From assembly GCA_905220665.1 (NCBI GenBank), contig CAJNAR010000170.1, forward strand, positions 353,757 through 417,756: 64,000 nucleotides of DNA, written 5' to 3'. The DNA is from Albugo candida. Taxonomy: Eukaryota > Oomycota > Peronosporomycetes > Albuginales > Albuginaceae. Below the pieces are notes generated by a model that was given only the letters and a program-made list of their open reading frames with translations, searched no databases and had not been told where the DNA came from. Position 1 is the stretch's first letter; each line of letters opens with the position of its first letter. The translations under genes were made by a program, and so were the position numbers. Positions 44,278 through 55,314 of this stretch are shown piece after piece.

Positions 44278-46877
44278 ATGGTAAATTTACGTCTGAAGCG
44301 TTTCAGTTCGCGCACTAATGACAGACATTTACGCGACGGAGATTTCCGTACAAATCCTCAGATAGCGTCGGTAGTCCATCGACAGGAAGAAAGCTCAATC
44401 TATGATGGAGTCGAAAAAGAGTGGCGGGATTGTGTGAGTGAGGATGGCAATGCGAAAGCTGAGGTCTTACCGGAAGCGATAATGAATCGAGCTTCTGAAT
44501 TGGACAAGTGTGCAGGGTACGGCTATAAAGCATTTTCATCAAATCCCAGACATCGATCGAGAGATATCCCATTTCGACGTCAGAAAGACTTTTTCAAGTG
44601 TCCGCAATTGAGTCATACAACCAAGGCGATGCTGGTGCGAAAAGCCAATGATACAGCAAATGTGTTGATTCGAGACTCAATTGAGCCAGATCCAATTTCT
44701 AGCATTATATGGAAATACCATTCCACAGTCGATGGAATACGATTGTCTCGTGGATATGACCGCGGTCATGGAAGATCGATCATGATGCCGATCTCAAAAA
44801 GCGAGCCTCGTACTGAAGATATCAACACGTCCGATGATGAAAGGTCCGGTATCGCTTGTAAATCTGGAGCTAGAGATAGATATATTACGTGCATTCGAGG
44901 CGTGACAGAAGTGAGCGCTAGTCTGGAAGAATTCGCCATGTTGTTCAAGATGGATACAAGGAAGCAATGTAGCGATAATAGCATGCTGTTCAATGGTGAT
45001 TTATTGGATACGGAAACCTTGTATCCTTTAGTGCAGCCTTCAGGAGAACATCCTCGCCGACTTGTGGCTATTAAATGGTCTGCGGTGCAATCACCGTCCA
45101 AATTATTTCGTAACCGCGATTTTTGCTATCTCGAGGTATGTGATCATATTTGGAAATACATGCTGGCAAAAAGCTAATGTCACCTTGTTTTGTGTAGTGT
45201 CAGAAAGAGTTTCACGATGGTAAAGGTCGGAAAGGTTGGGTGCGTAGTTTCCACTCTGTCAGAATGTCTTGCTGCCCGTCTTTTGAAAAAGAGCACGGAG
45301 TCGTTCGTGGTAGCTTGTATCGGTGTGGTCTGATTGCAATTGAGTCGGAGACCAAAGCGGGAGTGTTGGATACGACGTACACAGTTGAGATCGATCTGAA
45401 AGGACGGGTTCCGGAAAAGATTATACGAAGTTTTCTGTGCCATCGTATAGCATCCGTTGGAACGGTCGACAAGTTATTGCAGCGTCAGCGACTGAGCACT
45501 TCGCCTTTATTAGGAGACTTGGAGATCCCAGCCAAGCAAATTCGACCGACGTGTCATTTATGCTACAGACTATTCAGCAAGATTTTCGGAGCAAAACGTT
45601 TTCTATGTCGCAGATGCGGTGAAGCAGCTTGTGCGAACTGCTGTGATTACTGGGTTTTAGACATCCCAGTCATTGGCACAAAACGAGTTTGTATATGCAC
45701 GTATTGTGCAGCAGAAGCTCGAACAAATCACTCTGTTCCGCTATCATCTCGTGGCAAAGCTCGGGTTCTATATACCCCACGTCGACTTGCTGCACACGAG
45801 AATTCAGGTTTAGCGGACAAATTCACGGACGATACTATCACTAATACACGAGAAAGAGGAAGTTCCTACTCGCGCCAGCCGGTGCTTTCAGTACAATATG
45901 CGCAGGATGTTCGGACAAGAGCAGAAAGTGACTCTCGAGGTCAGAAACCTCCATTGCAACAACAGGCACGTGAAGACAATGTAAATCAGGCTGTTAATAA
46001 CGGCGACGCTCAATTGCACAAGCATTACAGCGAGAATGCCGTTGATCGAATGAACTCTCACTTATCGACTCCCAATCCAGTCTCGGAAAAAAAATCGTTG
46101 CTCACAATACAAGATGCTGCAATTACAGATCGAAGGTGCATGCCCGAGCGTGCCCGGTCAGAAATCATCAAACCCAACACAATACCATTTTATGATGAAG
46201 CAAAGCACCTGTCCTTGAAAAAAAACGTGTCAGTAAACGTCCAAGCCAGAACAGAGCGTGAATGCGCAGGATCTCAAGCTGAGCTCACTAAGAATTGCCT
46301 GGGAAACTCATCGAATGGGAATGGCTCCAGTTCCACTAAACGACAAAGCGTTGACACACTTTCCAGCTCACATACTAATCCATCCAGTGATATATGTGTC
46401 GCGGATTCCTGTTCAAATGATCTATCCAAAAAAACTGGTCGATCGGAAATATTTGAGTACGTGGAAGGGGACAATGGTGAATGGATTGCGAAAGAAGGTA
46501 CAAAGAAGCAATCGCAAGCGGATTCGAATAATGTTCGACATGAATCGTCGACTGGAAAACGATTGAGTCAGCTGCTAAGTCAAGACCAACAGACAAGGCT
46601 ACCAGATGGACCAGAGGTCGCTTCTTCGTGCGATTCGGAGTCTCTAGTCGATTCCAACCTAGACGCTGATGACTGTCCTGGTTGTGGAACCAAGATCCAA
46701 CAAATTATGCATGATGGTGTTGCTATGGATATCTGCTTCTGTCCAAACAACAGACCTCCCGTGTTGTCAGTGGAAGATATGCAAGGTTCTCACGCAGTTA
46801 CTATCAACCAACAGATCATAAAGTCTACAAGATTCTCTTGTAAGCCACGTCGAGATGAAATGACGTTCGAAATATGA
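44278..46877 (+). CDS. FYVE/START protein 2
   Basis: Two exons (44278-45135, 45198-46877; intron 62 bp) give about 845 residues. After a basic, disordered N-terminus, the family entry motif appears (FKCPQLSHTTKAML, about residue 102), then the START-like region to about 395 with RNRDFCYLE/CQKEF spanning the intron and GWVRSFHSV. The FYVE-like finger lies at about 404-458 (CHLC, CRRCGEAACANC, CTYC) and lacks the RHHCR core. A long Ser-rich tail ends with a separate four-cysteine cluster (about 778-805: CPGC ... CFCPN) that might form a small zinc ribbon absent from the other two paralogues. Its role is probably lipid binding or transport at membranes, by family inference. Confidence 0.8.
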
Positions 46878-47066
46878 GGCCGTGTTGGGAAGTGTATGGC
46901 TTTGACAACTGTGGTTGTAATAATGATGAAGCATTGATCTGACACAAATAGCGTGTCAGTTGATCGTACACAGAATGGTGTACACACTAATCCTAAGTAA
47001 TGTTTGTTTACGTCATTTTTTTATTACGTTCGGACAGTGCGGTAGAAGTGCAAATTGACACGAAAC

Positions 47067-48119
47067 ATGATGTCGAGGGAACCGGAGTGTTACTCTCATC
47101 CATTTGAATCAGTAGAAAATGAGTTAATGGAGCCACTGAATCCGAAAACTAATGAACAACTGTCTGATAATGGAGATCGTGCATCAAAGTCACATGGAGA
47201 CAAATCGTTTCAGACCCGTCCGCCTCCTTTACCGCTGCCAAATGTTGCTATATTGTCATCGATTATGGACTTGTCTTGGTTAGAAAGGTAAAATCTTTGA
47301 ATGTGAATCATGTAATCACCTGCGATTAATGACTTCTTCATAGAATGAAGAATATAAGTGTGATGGAGCTCGTGCGCTTTTCCCGCTATATCAACGTGGT
47401 GCTCTCATCTTTCCAGGCACTAGCGGGATTTTTGGGCTTGTTTGATCTTGCCAAACTAGATATTACCAGCTTTCTCGTCAGTATTTACACCATGTACGTA
47501 TCCCTTCCCGGTATTGTTCATGTTGTTAGAAGGAGTGACGCGTGTCCCCAAGCATTCTTGCCATGTTATTACTAGCTTTTGAATGCCGTTTCAGCTCAAT
47601 GGATCCTTGGATCCGGTCACATTTCGGCTTTCTTTTCTCCTATCGTGGACGAACCGCTTTTCTTTTTTTGTAAGTTGCTCCAGTTGCAGAAATTCGCACA
47701 ATATGAACCACATTCTTGCGATAGCGTGGGATTCATGACATTTGGAATTGACAGCCCGTTTGCGTTCTTCATTGCAATCCTCATGACTATGCATGCCGCT
47801 TTGAATGCGATAATGATATTTAGTCACCCTGAGTTCCGACGAGGTTCATTGACTCCGAATATGGATCCGAGTCGAAGCTACACGCAAATGTCAGATTTAG
47901 CCAGCGAAACATTGGCACGTAATCCAGAATTGGTCAAGAAAGCCGGAACTGCATTGTTTCAGCACGCGAAAGAAAATCCCGAGGTCGCGGTCAAAGTAAG
48001 TCATACTAGCTAGCTATATTCGTATGAAGCTAAGCCACAATGTAACATAGATTGGACAACACTACGTAGCCAACGCCGGAAAATACGTCCCTCCCAGTAC
48101 GACTGTGGCCAATCAGTAG
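47067..48119 (+). CDS. COPI-associated (TVP15-like) four-span membrane protein
   Basis: Five exons (47067-47287, 47344-47493, 47553-47669, 47725-47995, 48051-48119; introns 55-59 bp) give about 275 residues. A polar N-terminus (about 75 residues) precedes hydrophobic spans: VVLSSFQALAGFLGLFDL, FLVSIYTM joined to IILAMLLLAFECR, FGFLFSYRGRTAFLFFVG, and FAFFIAILMTMHAALNAIM. The FLFSYRGRTAFLFF block is the hallmark of COPI-associated proteins such as yeast Tvp15, found in Golgi vesicles. Each splice junction restores one frame. The C-terminal tail is soluble and helical. It sits between FYVE/START 2 and 3 and splits that gene pair. Confidence 0.78.
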
Positions 48120-48627
48120 TTTAAGGCATGAGCTCCATGTTTCCCACAATATGTTTAATAGACGGTACAAATGAAATGCTATTCAGACAAACCGCACGTC
48201 ATTTTCGGCTGAATCTGATATATCCGCGAGACCTATCGGTACTACGCGTCTATATCGAATACAGCTAGAAATGCGGATTCAAACAGCAGCTGATATCGAC
48301 TATGCAATACTTTTGAAGACTACGGCGTCGATCTGAGTGGCATCAATTGGATGTACTCGCGTTTCACCACGATCACGTCGAACGTAAAGTGTAGACAGAG
48401 ATAAATCCATAGAGAAGAAACTGTCAGTCTTTTTTATGGCTGCTTGTTTCCGCATAATCAGTCCAGGCCCATATCAACGAGTATAAGCTGTGCACTCTTA
48501 TACTAAAATGACTAGTAGCGTAAAAACTCCGCCAATTCCGCCAGTATCAGGACGAGGTCATCCTTGATTCATCAAGCTCATTCGAGCTTTGGATTGCTGA
48601 ACTTCCTTCTACTATTACTACAACTCT
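48120..48627. other. Intergenic region upstream of FYVE/START 3
   Basis: 508 bases between two plus-strand genes. I see no gene, repeat or clear initiator; TCATTCG near 48577 is a weak match to the initiator. Confidence 0.45.
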
Positions 48628-51600
48628 ATGTCGGAGGGAAATCCATTGCATTACGCATCAAATGTCGTTCGTGAAAATGCAAATAAAAAAAATCCCCATC
48701 TACCTCTTCCAGACAATTATTTTCAGCCACCCGCTCTTAGTCAGGAAGAAAAAAAATATCTCATTACTTTAGCCAAACGCGCATGTAAAGAGGTTGTTTG
48801 TTACTCGCGTCCGTGTCAAGGGCCCGTCCAGTGGATTCATTTGTGCACAGAAGAGGGAGGAGTGGAGGTGTATCAAGGTGTGGATCAAACCTCAAAGCTT
48901 TCCGTACACTCTGGATCCATCAAATCTCGCAATTTAACATATTTGCGCGGAGTTGCCAAAGTATATGCAACCATCGATGAGATTGCTGAGTTTTTTAAAC
49001 TGGATACACCTGAGAAAATCAGGAGTTACCAGCAAACGATCACAAGTGACACATTGGACAACCAAACGTTATATCATCTCGCCCTTCCTACACCCCGTAA
49101 TCCTCATCACTACGTTGGTGTCAAATGGTCGGCAATCGAATCACCGTCTAAATTAGCTCGAAATCGGGATTTCTCGTATATCGAGGTACGTGCTAATTTG
49201 TCGTTTTTCAAAGGGTGCAATAATCAATAAGGGAATGAATAGTGTCATGATGAATTCATGGATACAACCGGGAATCGGCGTGGATGGGTCCGCAGCTTGC
49301 ATTCGATACGTTTGCCATGCTGTCCGAGTTTGGAGAAATCCCACGGACTCGTACGTGGCTCTATGTACCGTTCTGGCTACATCTTTTTGGAACTTCAAGG
49401 AAAGCCTGATGTTGTAGAAGTGATTCATACACTTCACTTAGATCTCAAGGGGAACGCTCCATCTTGGCTTCAGGTCCAAGCGATGCGTCGGCGTATTCGT
49501 GACATTGCTGCAATAAATCAGTATTTTCAACTTCAGCGTGTCTTACAAGGTCATCTTATTGGTGACTTGGAATTGCCATTGAAAAAAGATGTCGTACAAT
49601 GTCAATTGTGCGCCTTGAATTTTGGAATGTTTCATCGTCGATGGCAATGTCGAAAATGTGGTCTCAAGATTTGCACGAATTGTAGCGAGCATTTCCAAGT
49701 CAATTATGCTGGTACTGGCGCCAAAAAAGTTCGAATATGCAGTCAGTGCGTTGATACAGGCAAACGATCACGACGGCTATTTCCCGTCGGATTCTCGAAG
49801 AGAAAGTATCTCACAGAAGATTTTGTGCTTCAGATGTGCCGAGAGAAAGACTACACTCAGTCAGCAAGATCTCTCCGGCTTGCTCGCGTCAATTCTAGCC
49901 CAGCTATTCCTACACGACGCATGATGTCGTCTCGATATTCTCATGGTATATATCATCACGACCAGAAAAATGGAAATGATACACAGTATTTTCCTGGAAA
50001 CACAACCACGGCAACAGCAAATGCAGGCTCTGGTATTGCACATTCATTCTATCGATCCGATGAGCATCTACAACAGCACGAAATCAACGAGATATTGGAG
50101 TCCAAACGACTCCAAAATGATTTTGAGATGAAACAGCGCGACAGAAATGCGAAAATGAAGCTATTTGAAAATAGACAACCGGCATCGCTCTATCGTAATG
50201 CAGGTCGCCAGAATAAAAATGTATCGTTTCTTTCCTCGGAATTCACTACATCAGCCCCATCGAATGTGTTAATCGGTTCCGAAAGCACACCGCTCGCGAA
50301 AAGTACGACATCACCTTGTACTTCTCGAGAAAGAGCTGATTCTACTGGGGTGGCTTCTTTTCAAAATATTGGAAAAAAGAGTTTCTTTTCGCGATATGAT
50401 TTCCAAGATGAGCATTTCCGTGACGTGGAAGATGGTGAAGATGTATTTGCGTCGATGCAAAGTATCAAGACGGACAAATTGCGAGGAGATGGGGAAATTG
50501 GCGAGATGTTATCTGGATCCAAAGGCTTTGATGTCACATCGTCACCATCAATGATGCCGTTTTTGGGTACAAATTGTCTCGATGAAGATCACCGCGGTGC
50601 TTTGCAAGAAACTAAAGCGCGAAATCGGTTCAGTCAATCATCTGGTGTCGCTTCTTTTACACCTTCTTCGTTGGACACAGACGATCATAACGTTCACTCA
50701 GGGAGGAACATAATCGATTCACTTTACGAATCAAATCGGACAATTCCGAGTCAGAAATTAGCTTATAAAAAACGATCTTGTGATGAAGACACCGCAAATG
50801 ACGCAGCTCGTGTTGCTGCTCAAGCATTTGCTTTGAAAGAAATAGAAGACGCCGCAATCGGAATGGCTTTCGCTGCGATGAAACTCTTTGAAAAGGAGAA
50901 CCATGGAGAATTACAAGTTTCAGCTGGCACTCGTCAAGTGGCGTTGTGTAAAATGACGGACATGTACCGAGATAAACTTCAGCGAGAAGTTTCCAGCAGT
51001 CAATCCAAAGCTTCGAGTCGTCCATCTCAGTTCTCTTGTGATACGACGCAAGAATCGAAAAATGATTCTGACCACTCGTGGTCGGAAGCTCAAGAACGAC
51101 TAGACCTTAGTCAGCTCGATAGTCGAACAACGCCTGTTCATCAGCATTCCCGTATGAGGAGTCATACGAGACCAATGCGAAGGGGATCCAACAATTTTGG
51201 GATTCAGTGGCACGACGCGTCATCGTCCAGAAAATGCATTTCTGACGTGGAATCAAATGGGAGCCACATGACAGCATTCGAGGTTAAGGAATGGGTACCA
51301 ACAACTTTGTCGACAGCTACGAAATCGGATTACGAAATGCAAGCAGATTACGAGCTATACACTTCCCACGATGACTCATTGATCGACCTGCAGGACAGCA
51401 ATGAAAATAGTTGTATTTCCGATCGCAAATGTGTGAATGAAAAGCGACCATTAGATATGTCTAGTGACACAGAACAAAAGATAACCTTCTCATTGGCGAA
51501 TGAACAAAGGATACGACGAAAAACACATCAACCACGTTTTTCAGCCACTTTTATTGCATCATCAAATGCCTTGAAAGAAAAAAAAACGTTTTCTCATTCT

Positions 51601-51690
51601 AGAATTCCTGGCGAATCGATCTCTCAGGAGGAACTGGACAAACTACGCGAGTCATTGCTGCAATTGATGTCGGAATGTATGAGCGAATAA
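48628..51690 (+). CDS. FYVE/START protein 3
   Basis: Two exons (48628-49185, 49243-51690; intron 57 bp) give about 1001 residues. The opening LPLPDNYFQPPALSQEEKKYL matches paralogue 1 most closely. The START-like region (about 30-300) includes RNRDFSYIE/CHDEF across the intron and GWVRSLHSI. The FYVE-like finger (about 306-358) has CQLC, CRKCGLKICTNC and CSQC, again without the RHHCR core. The C-terminal 640 residues are Ser- and charge-rich with a short predicted helix (ANDAARVAAQAFALKEIEDA) but no domain I recognise. The intron interrupts the same Glu/Cys junction as in paralogue 2. The stop is 63 bases before the ATG of the next gene. Confidence 0.8.
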
Positions 51691-51753
51691 AATAGAACAT
51701 TCATGTCATTTATGTAAATATGAAAGGCTGTACCGGTATCGCTGAATCTATTG

Positions 51754-54700
51754 ATGGAAGGCGACCAACTCCCTATCAAAGCTCATTCTTCTGTTGCTTC
51801 CTTCTGCAGTTTGACAACATCAATAAAGCAATGTAATGGTATAGAAGCGTCAGTATTGGATGATCGTCAGTATAAACTACTTGTCTTATCAAATGATCTT
51901 CACGTCTTATTGATCTCCGATCCCAGAACGGAAAAAGCAAGTGCGGCGATGGATGTCCATGTTGGTCATCAAAGTGATCCTGAAGACATTCCTGGACTTG
52001 CACATTTCTGCGAGCATATGCTGTTTCTTGGAACTACAAAGTATCCTGACGAAAACAGCTATAAAGAATTTTTGAGCGCTCATAATGGTCGCAGCAATGC
52101 GTCTACATCGCAAACGCATACCAATTTCTACTTTGACGTTGCCAGTGATTTTTTCTATCAAGCATTGGATCGGTTTGCGTCATTTTTTATGTCTCCACTC
52201 TTCACCGCATCAGCCGTCATGAGAGAAATGAAAGCGGTTCATTCAGAGCATTGTAAGAATTTACAAAATGATCATCGAAGATTGTATCAGTTACAGAAAC
52301 ATCTAGCGCATCCTCAGCACGCGTTCCATAAATTTGGGTCAGGCAACCTTCAAACTTTATTGGATAATCCCAAACGGAAGTATGGATCTGAATTTGATAT
52401 ACGCGAACCTCTAATTGACTTTTATCGCAAGTATTATTCTGCCTCGATGATGAAATTGGTGCTTTACAGCCATCACAATTTATCACAATTACAAACATGG
52501 GCTGAGATGTTTTCTGGAATTACAAATACAGGGCAAAAACCCTCTATGTCATTTAACTTGGCGAGTAATGGCTCTGAAAACTCCGATGTAGTCCCTTTTG
52601 ATCCTACCCGATATCCTAGAGAAATCATAGTGGAACCAGTCCGAGAAATACGCGTTTTGGATATTTCGTGGCCATTGCCCTCATTGTATCATGAGATTCG
52701 AACAAGACCGAGTAGTATTCTCTCCCATTTGCTTGGACATGAAGGCCTCGATTCTGTATTGAGCCTTTTGAAAGCAAAGCAGTGGGCAAACGGACTGAGT
52801 GCTGGTCTAAGCCGTGACGAAGAAGATTGGGCACTTTTCACAGTGAAAGTTGATGCGACTGAACTCGGGTTGCAATTTTATGGACAGATTGTCTCACTAA
52901 TTTACGAATATCTTGCGATAGTCCGAGCGAATGCACCACTACCACAATGGATTTTCCAAGAAGCACAAGATCTTGCTGTCCAGCACTTTAGATTTAAGCC
53001 GAAAGAGAGTCCAATTTCGTACACGAGCTTTCTTAGCAACACGATGCAACGTTTTCCAAAAAAATTGATTGTCTCCGGCTGCTATTTTGCGCAAGAATTT
53101 GATAAAAAGCAAGAAGAAGAGATACTGGCTCAACTCACTCCTAGAAGAATGCGACTGACCATAGTCAGTAAAGAATTCTTTGCAAAGCGTGCAAGGAATG
53201 AGAAAATTGAACAGGAGCCATGGTATCAGACGTCGTACATTGAACGCTGGCCAGACAGTGAGCAACTTGCCGAGTGGGATCGAATTTACTGGAAGAATGT
53301 ACCTTTCCATGAAACCCTTCAAGCAGGCGTACGGCTGAGTTTACCTCGTCAAAATGTATTCATCTGCTCCGAATTTGATGTCAAAATACCTTCAGTCGCA
53401 CCTGAACACGCCTTCAGCATGTCACCAACACTACTCTGCCACAGCGAAGCATATCGGCTTTGGTATAAACCTGATCAAGTTTTTCAAAAGCCGAACGTGC
53501 AGCTTTTCTTTCAATTATATCTTCCTACTATGAGCCTGACGCCCCGTCACGCGGCATTATCAAATTTATTAACTCGATATGTCAAGGAGTCGCTCAATGA
53601 GTACGCTTATGATGCTGAATTAGCGGGTATGCATTACTCTATTTCATCATCGAGCCAAGCGATCGAAGTACACGTTACTGGATTTTCACAAAAAGCGAAT
53701 CTGTTACTTGAGAAGATAATGGGTCAACTTGCTGCTATGGCACAACCAGCTTCTATTTTAGCGTATGACATTGCTGTGTTCGATCGGGTCAAAGATTGCT
53801 GTTCGCGATCCTTTCGCAATTTCTGGTTAGAAGAACCGTATCAACATGCGGTATATGCAGCTCACCTTCTAACGGAACCGACAAGATGGAGTCTTGAAAC
53901 AAAACTAGATGCACTTCAGAATATTACGATGAACGATCTTGGCGAACATGCAAGATCATTGTTGTACCAAGCACCCATTTTTGTGGAAGGTTATGTGTTT
54001 GGAAATATCAAACCAGCCGAAGCGCTTGACCTTCTACATAATCTGGTAATCGGGAAGCTTAAAGTAGGAAATGATGTAAAATCAAGACTTTTGCCGTATC
54101 CGAAAGCTTCTCGACCTCGGATGTCAGCACCACCAGTCATTCACTTCCGACCAAAAGATGAATTTGTATGGCAACAAAAAGACTGGAATGCTGAGAACAT
54201 CAATTCCGCGCTTTGCAATTTGTATCAATTCCCAGTGATACACGACATCAAACTCGCATTATGGCAATCCGCGAAAATTCAAGTCTTGGCTCATCTCCTT
54301 CACGAGCCCTGTTTCAATCAATTACGAACTCGAGAACAACTTGGATACCTTGTTTTTTCGGGCCGAATGCGTAATGAAAATGTCGAGTATCTCCGTGTGC
54401 TGATTCAATCGGATAAAGCATCACCCGACTATTTAGATCAGCGGTGCGATATTTTTCTGCTCCAATTTCGAGAAACCGTCTTAGAACAACAACTTACGCA
54501 ACCCGAAGTGTGGGAAAAGCATATCGCCGCGGTAATTCACTCATTACTGGAACTGCCCAAACAAGAAAAAGAGCAAGCCGAACGTGATTGGCGAGAGATC
54601 TCAGCACAATTTTATACGTTTGATCGTCGTCAGCAACTTGCACAAATCGTTCAAATTTTGCATCGTCAAGATTTAGTGAACTTCTTCGACAAGTATATCA

Positions 54701-54969
54701 ATCCAAGTGGCCCTGAACGGCAGAAATTGAGTGTGAGGATTTATGGGAAGACCCATACCCTGACAGAATGGAGTAACAACTTGCAATCAACGATTCGTGG
54801 GACGCAAGTTAGTGCGGCTACAGCAATCTGTAATGCATTCTGCCCGAGAAACATCAACAATGTGCAACGTATCGATGATTACATAAAATTTAGAGAAACA
54901 ATGCCGCTTAGTAGTGAAGGTTCGCGAATTGATATCATTCAGCTTCATACACAGGTAACTACAATGTGA
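51754..54969 (+). CDS. Insulysin/nardilysin-type M16A metallopeptidase
   Basis: About 1071 residues from ATG 51754, intronless, the length of insulin-degrading enzymes. The inverted zinc site HxxEH reads HFCEH at about 84-88, within LAHFCEHMLFLGTTKYPDEN, and the third ligand lies in the AVHSEHCKN segment about 75 residues later. The SNASTSQTHTNFYFDV block is also typical. Later parts fit the inactive second half, including REQLGYLVFSGRMR, which in IDE forms part of the substrate chamber. These clamshell enzymes degrade short peptides in cytosol or peroxisomes. No signal peptide is seen. Confidence 0.93.
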   Translation: MEGDQLPIKAHSSVASFCSLTTSIKQCNGIEASVLDDRQYKLLVLSNDLHVLLISDPRTEKASAAMDVHVGHQSDPEDIPGLAHFCEHMLFLGTTKYPDENSYKEFLSAHNGRSNASTSQTHTNFYFDVASDFFYQALDRFASFFMSPLFTASAVMREMKAVHSEHCKNLQNDHRRLYQLQKHLAHPQHAFHKFGSGNLQTLLDNPKRKYGSEFDIREPLIDFYRKYYSASMMKLVLYSHHNLSQLQTWAEMFSGITNTGQKPSMSFNLASNGSENSDVVPFDPTRYPREIIVEPVREIRVLDISWPLPSLYHEIRTRPSSILSHLLGHEGLDSVLSLLKAKQWANGLSAGLSRDEEDWALFTVKVDATELGLQFYGQIVSLIYEYLAIVRANAPLPQWIFQEAQDLAVQHFRFKPKESPISYTSFLSNTMQRFPKKLIVSGCYFAQEFDKKQEEEILAQLTPRRMRLTIVSKEFFAKRARNEKIEQEPWYQTSYIERWPDSEQLAEWDRIYWKNVPFHETLQAGVRLSLPRQNVFICSEFDVKIPSVAPEHAFSMSPTLLCHSEAYRLWYKPDQVFQKPNVQLFFQLYLPTMSLTPRHAALSNLLTRYVKESLNEYAYDAELAGMHYSISSSSQAIEVHVTGFSQKANLLLEKIMGQLAAMAQPASILAYDIAVFDRVKDCCSRSFRNFWLEEPYQHAVYAAHLLTEPTRWSLETKLDALQNITMNDLGEHARSLLYQAPIFVEGYVFGNIKPAEALDLLHNLVIGKLKVGNDVKSRLLPYPKASRPRMSAPPVIHFRPKDEFVWQQKDWNAENINSALCNLYQFPVIHDIKLALWQSAKIQVLAHLLHEPCFNQLRTREQLGYLVFSGRMRNENVEYLRVLIQSDKASPDYLDQRCDIFLLQFRETVLEQQLTQPEVWEKHIAAVIHSLLELPKQEKEQAERDWREISAQFYTFDRRQQLAQIVQILHRQDLVNFFDKYINPSGPERQKLSVRIYGKTHTLTEWSNNLQSTIRGTQVSAATAICNAFCPRNINNVQRIDDYIKFRETMPLSSEGSRIDIIQLHTQVTTM

Positions 54970-55149
54970 GGAAGAAAGAGACGTTAGAATACGACAGCAG
55001 ATTTGACGAAGTCGTCATATTGTTATAAAAATCTCAATTCAGTTTTTGTCTATGAGTGGCATTTGTAGTAAGGACAGCAAGTACGATATCCTGAGTAATT
55101 ATTCCAAGCGGTTGAAGATTTGACTCACAACAATAATTTCATAAGAACT

Positions 55150-55221
55150 TGCCCCCAGGCAGGATTGAACTACCGACCTTCCGCTTACTAAGCGGGCGCT
55201 CTACCACTGAGCTATAAGGGC
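55150..55221 (-). tRNA. tRNA-Thr (anticodon AGU)
   Basis: Read on the minus strand the sequence folds as a tRNA of 72 bases: a 7-bp acceptor stem with two G-U pairs, D arm GCTC...GAGC, anticodon loop TTAGTAA giving AGU (Thr), and T arm GGTAG-TTCAATC-CTGCC, with discriminator A. A box (TAGCTCAGTGG) and B box (GTTCAATCC) are recognisable. Position 27-43 is a C-A mismatch in the anticodon stem. No run of four Ts appears within about 100 bases downstream, so the pol III stop is unclear. The 5' end of the tRNA abuts the LINE. Confidence 0.82.
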
Positions 55222-55222
55222 C
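55206..55222. repeat. Left copy of probable target-site duplication (tRNA 5' end)
   Basis: The 17-base string actgagctataagggcc comprises the first 16 bases of the tRNA gene plus one flanking base. It recurs at 62311-62327, between the two LINEs. Preceding bases differ (tacc against ttca), which fixes the left edge; the right edge cannot be fixed because both copies run into LINE 5' sequence. Confidence 0.7.
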
Positions 55223-55314
55223 ACTTCTCAATTTGCCGGCTACTACGTAAGCCGCCAAATTAGTACAAAACAACTCGAAAAACTACCTTTTTCAACTCTT
55301 TCCTCTCGAAAACA

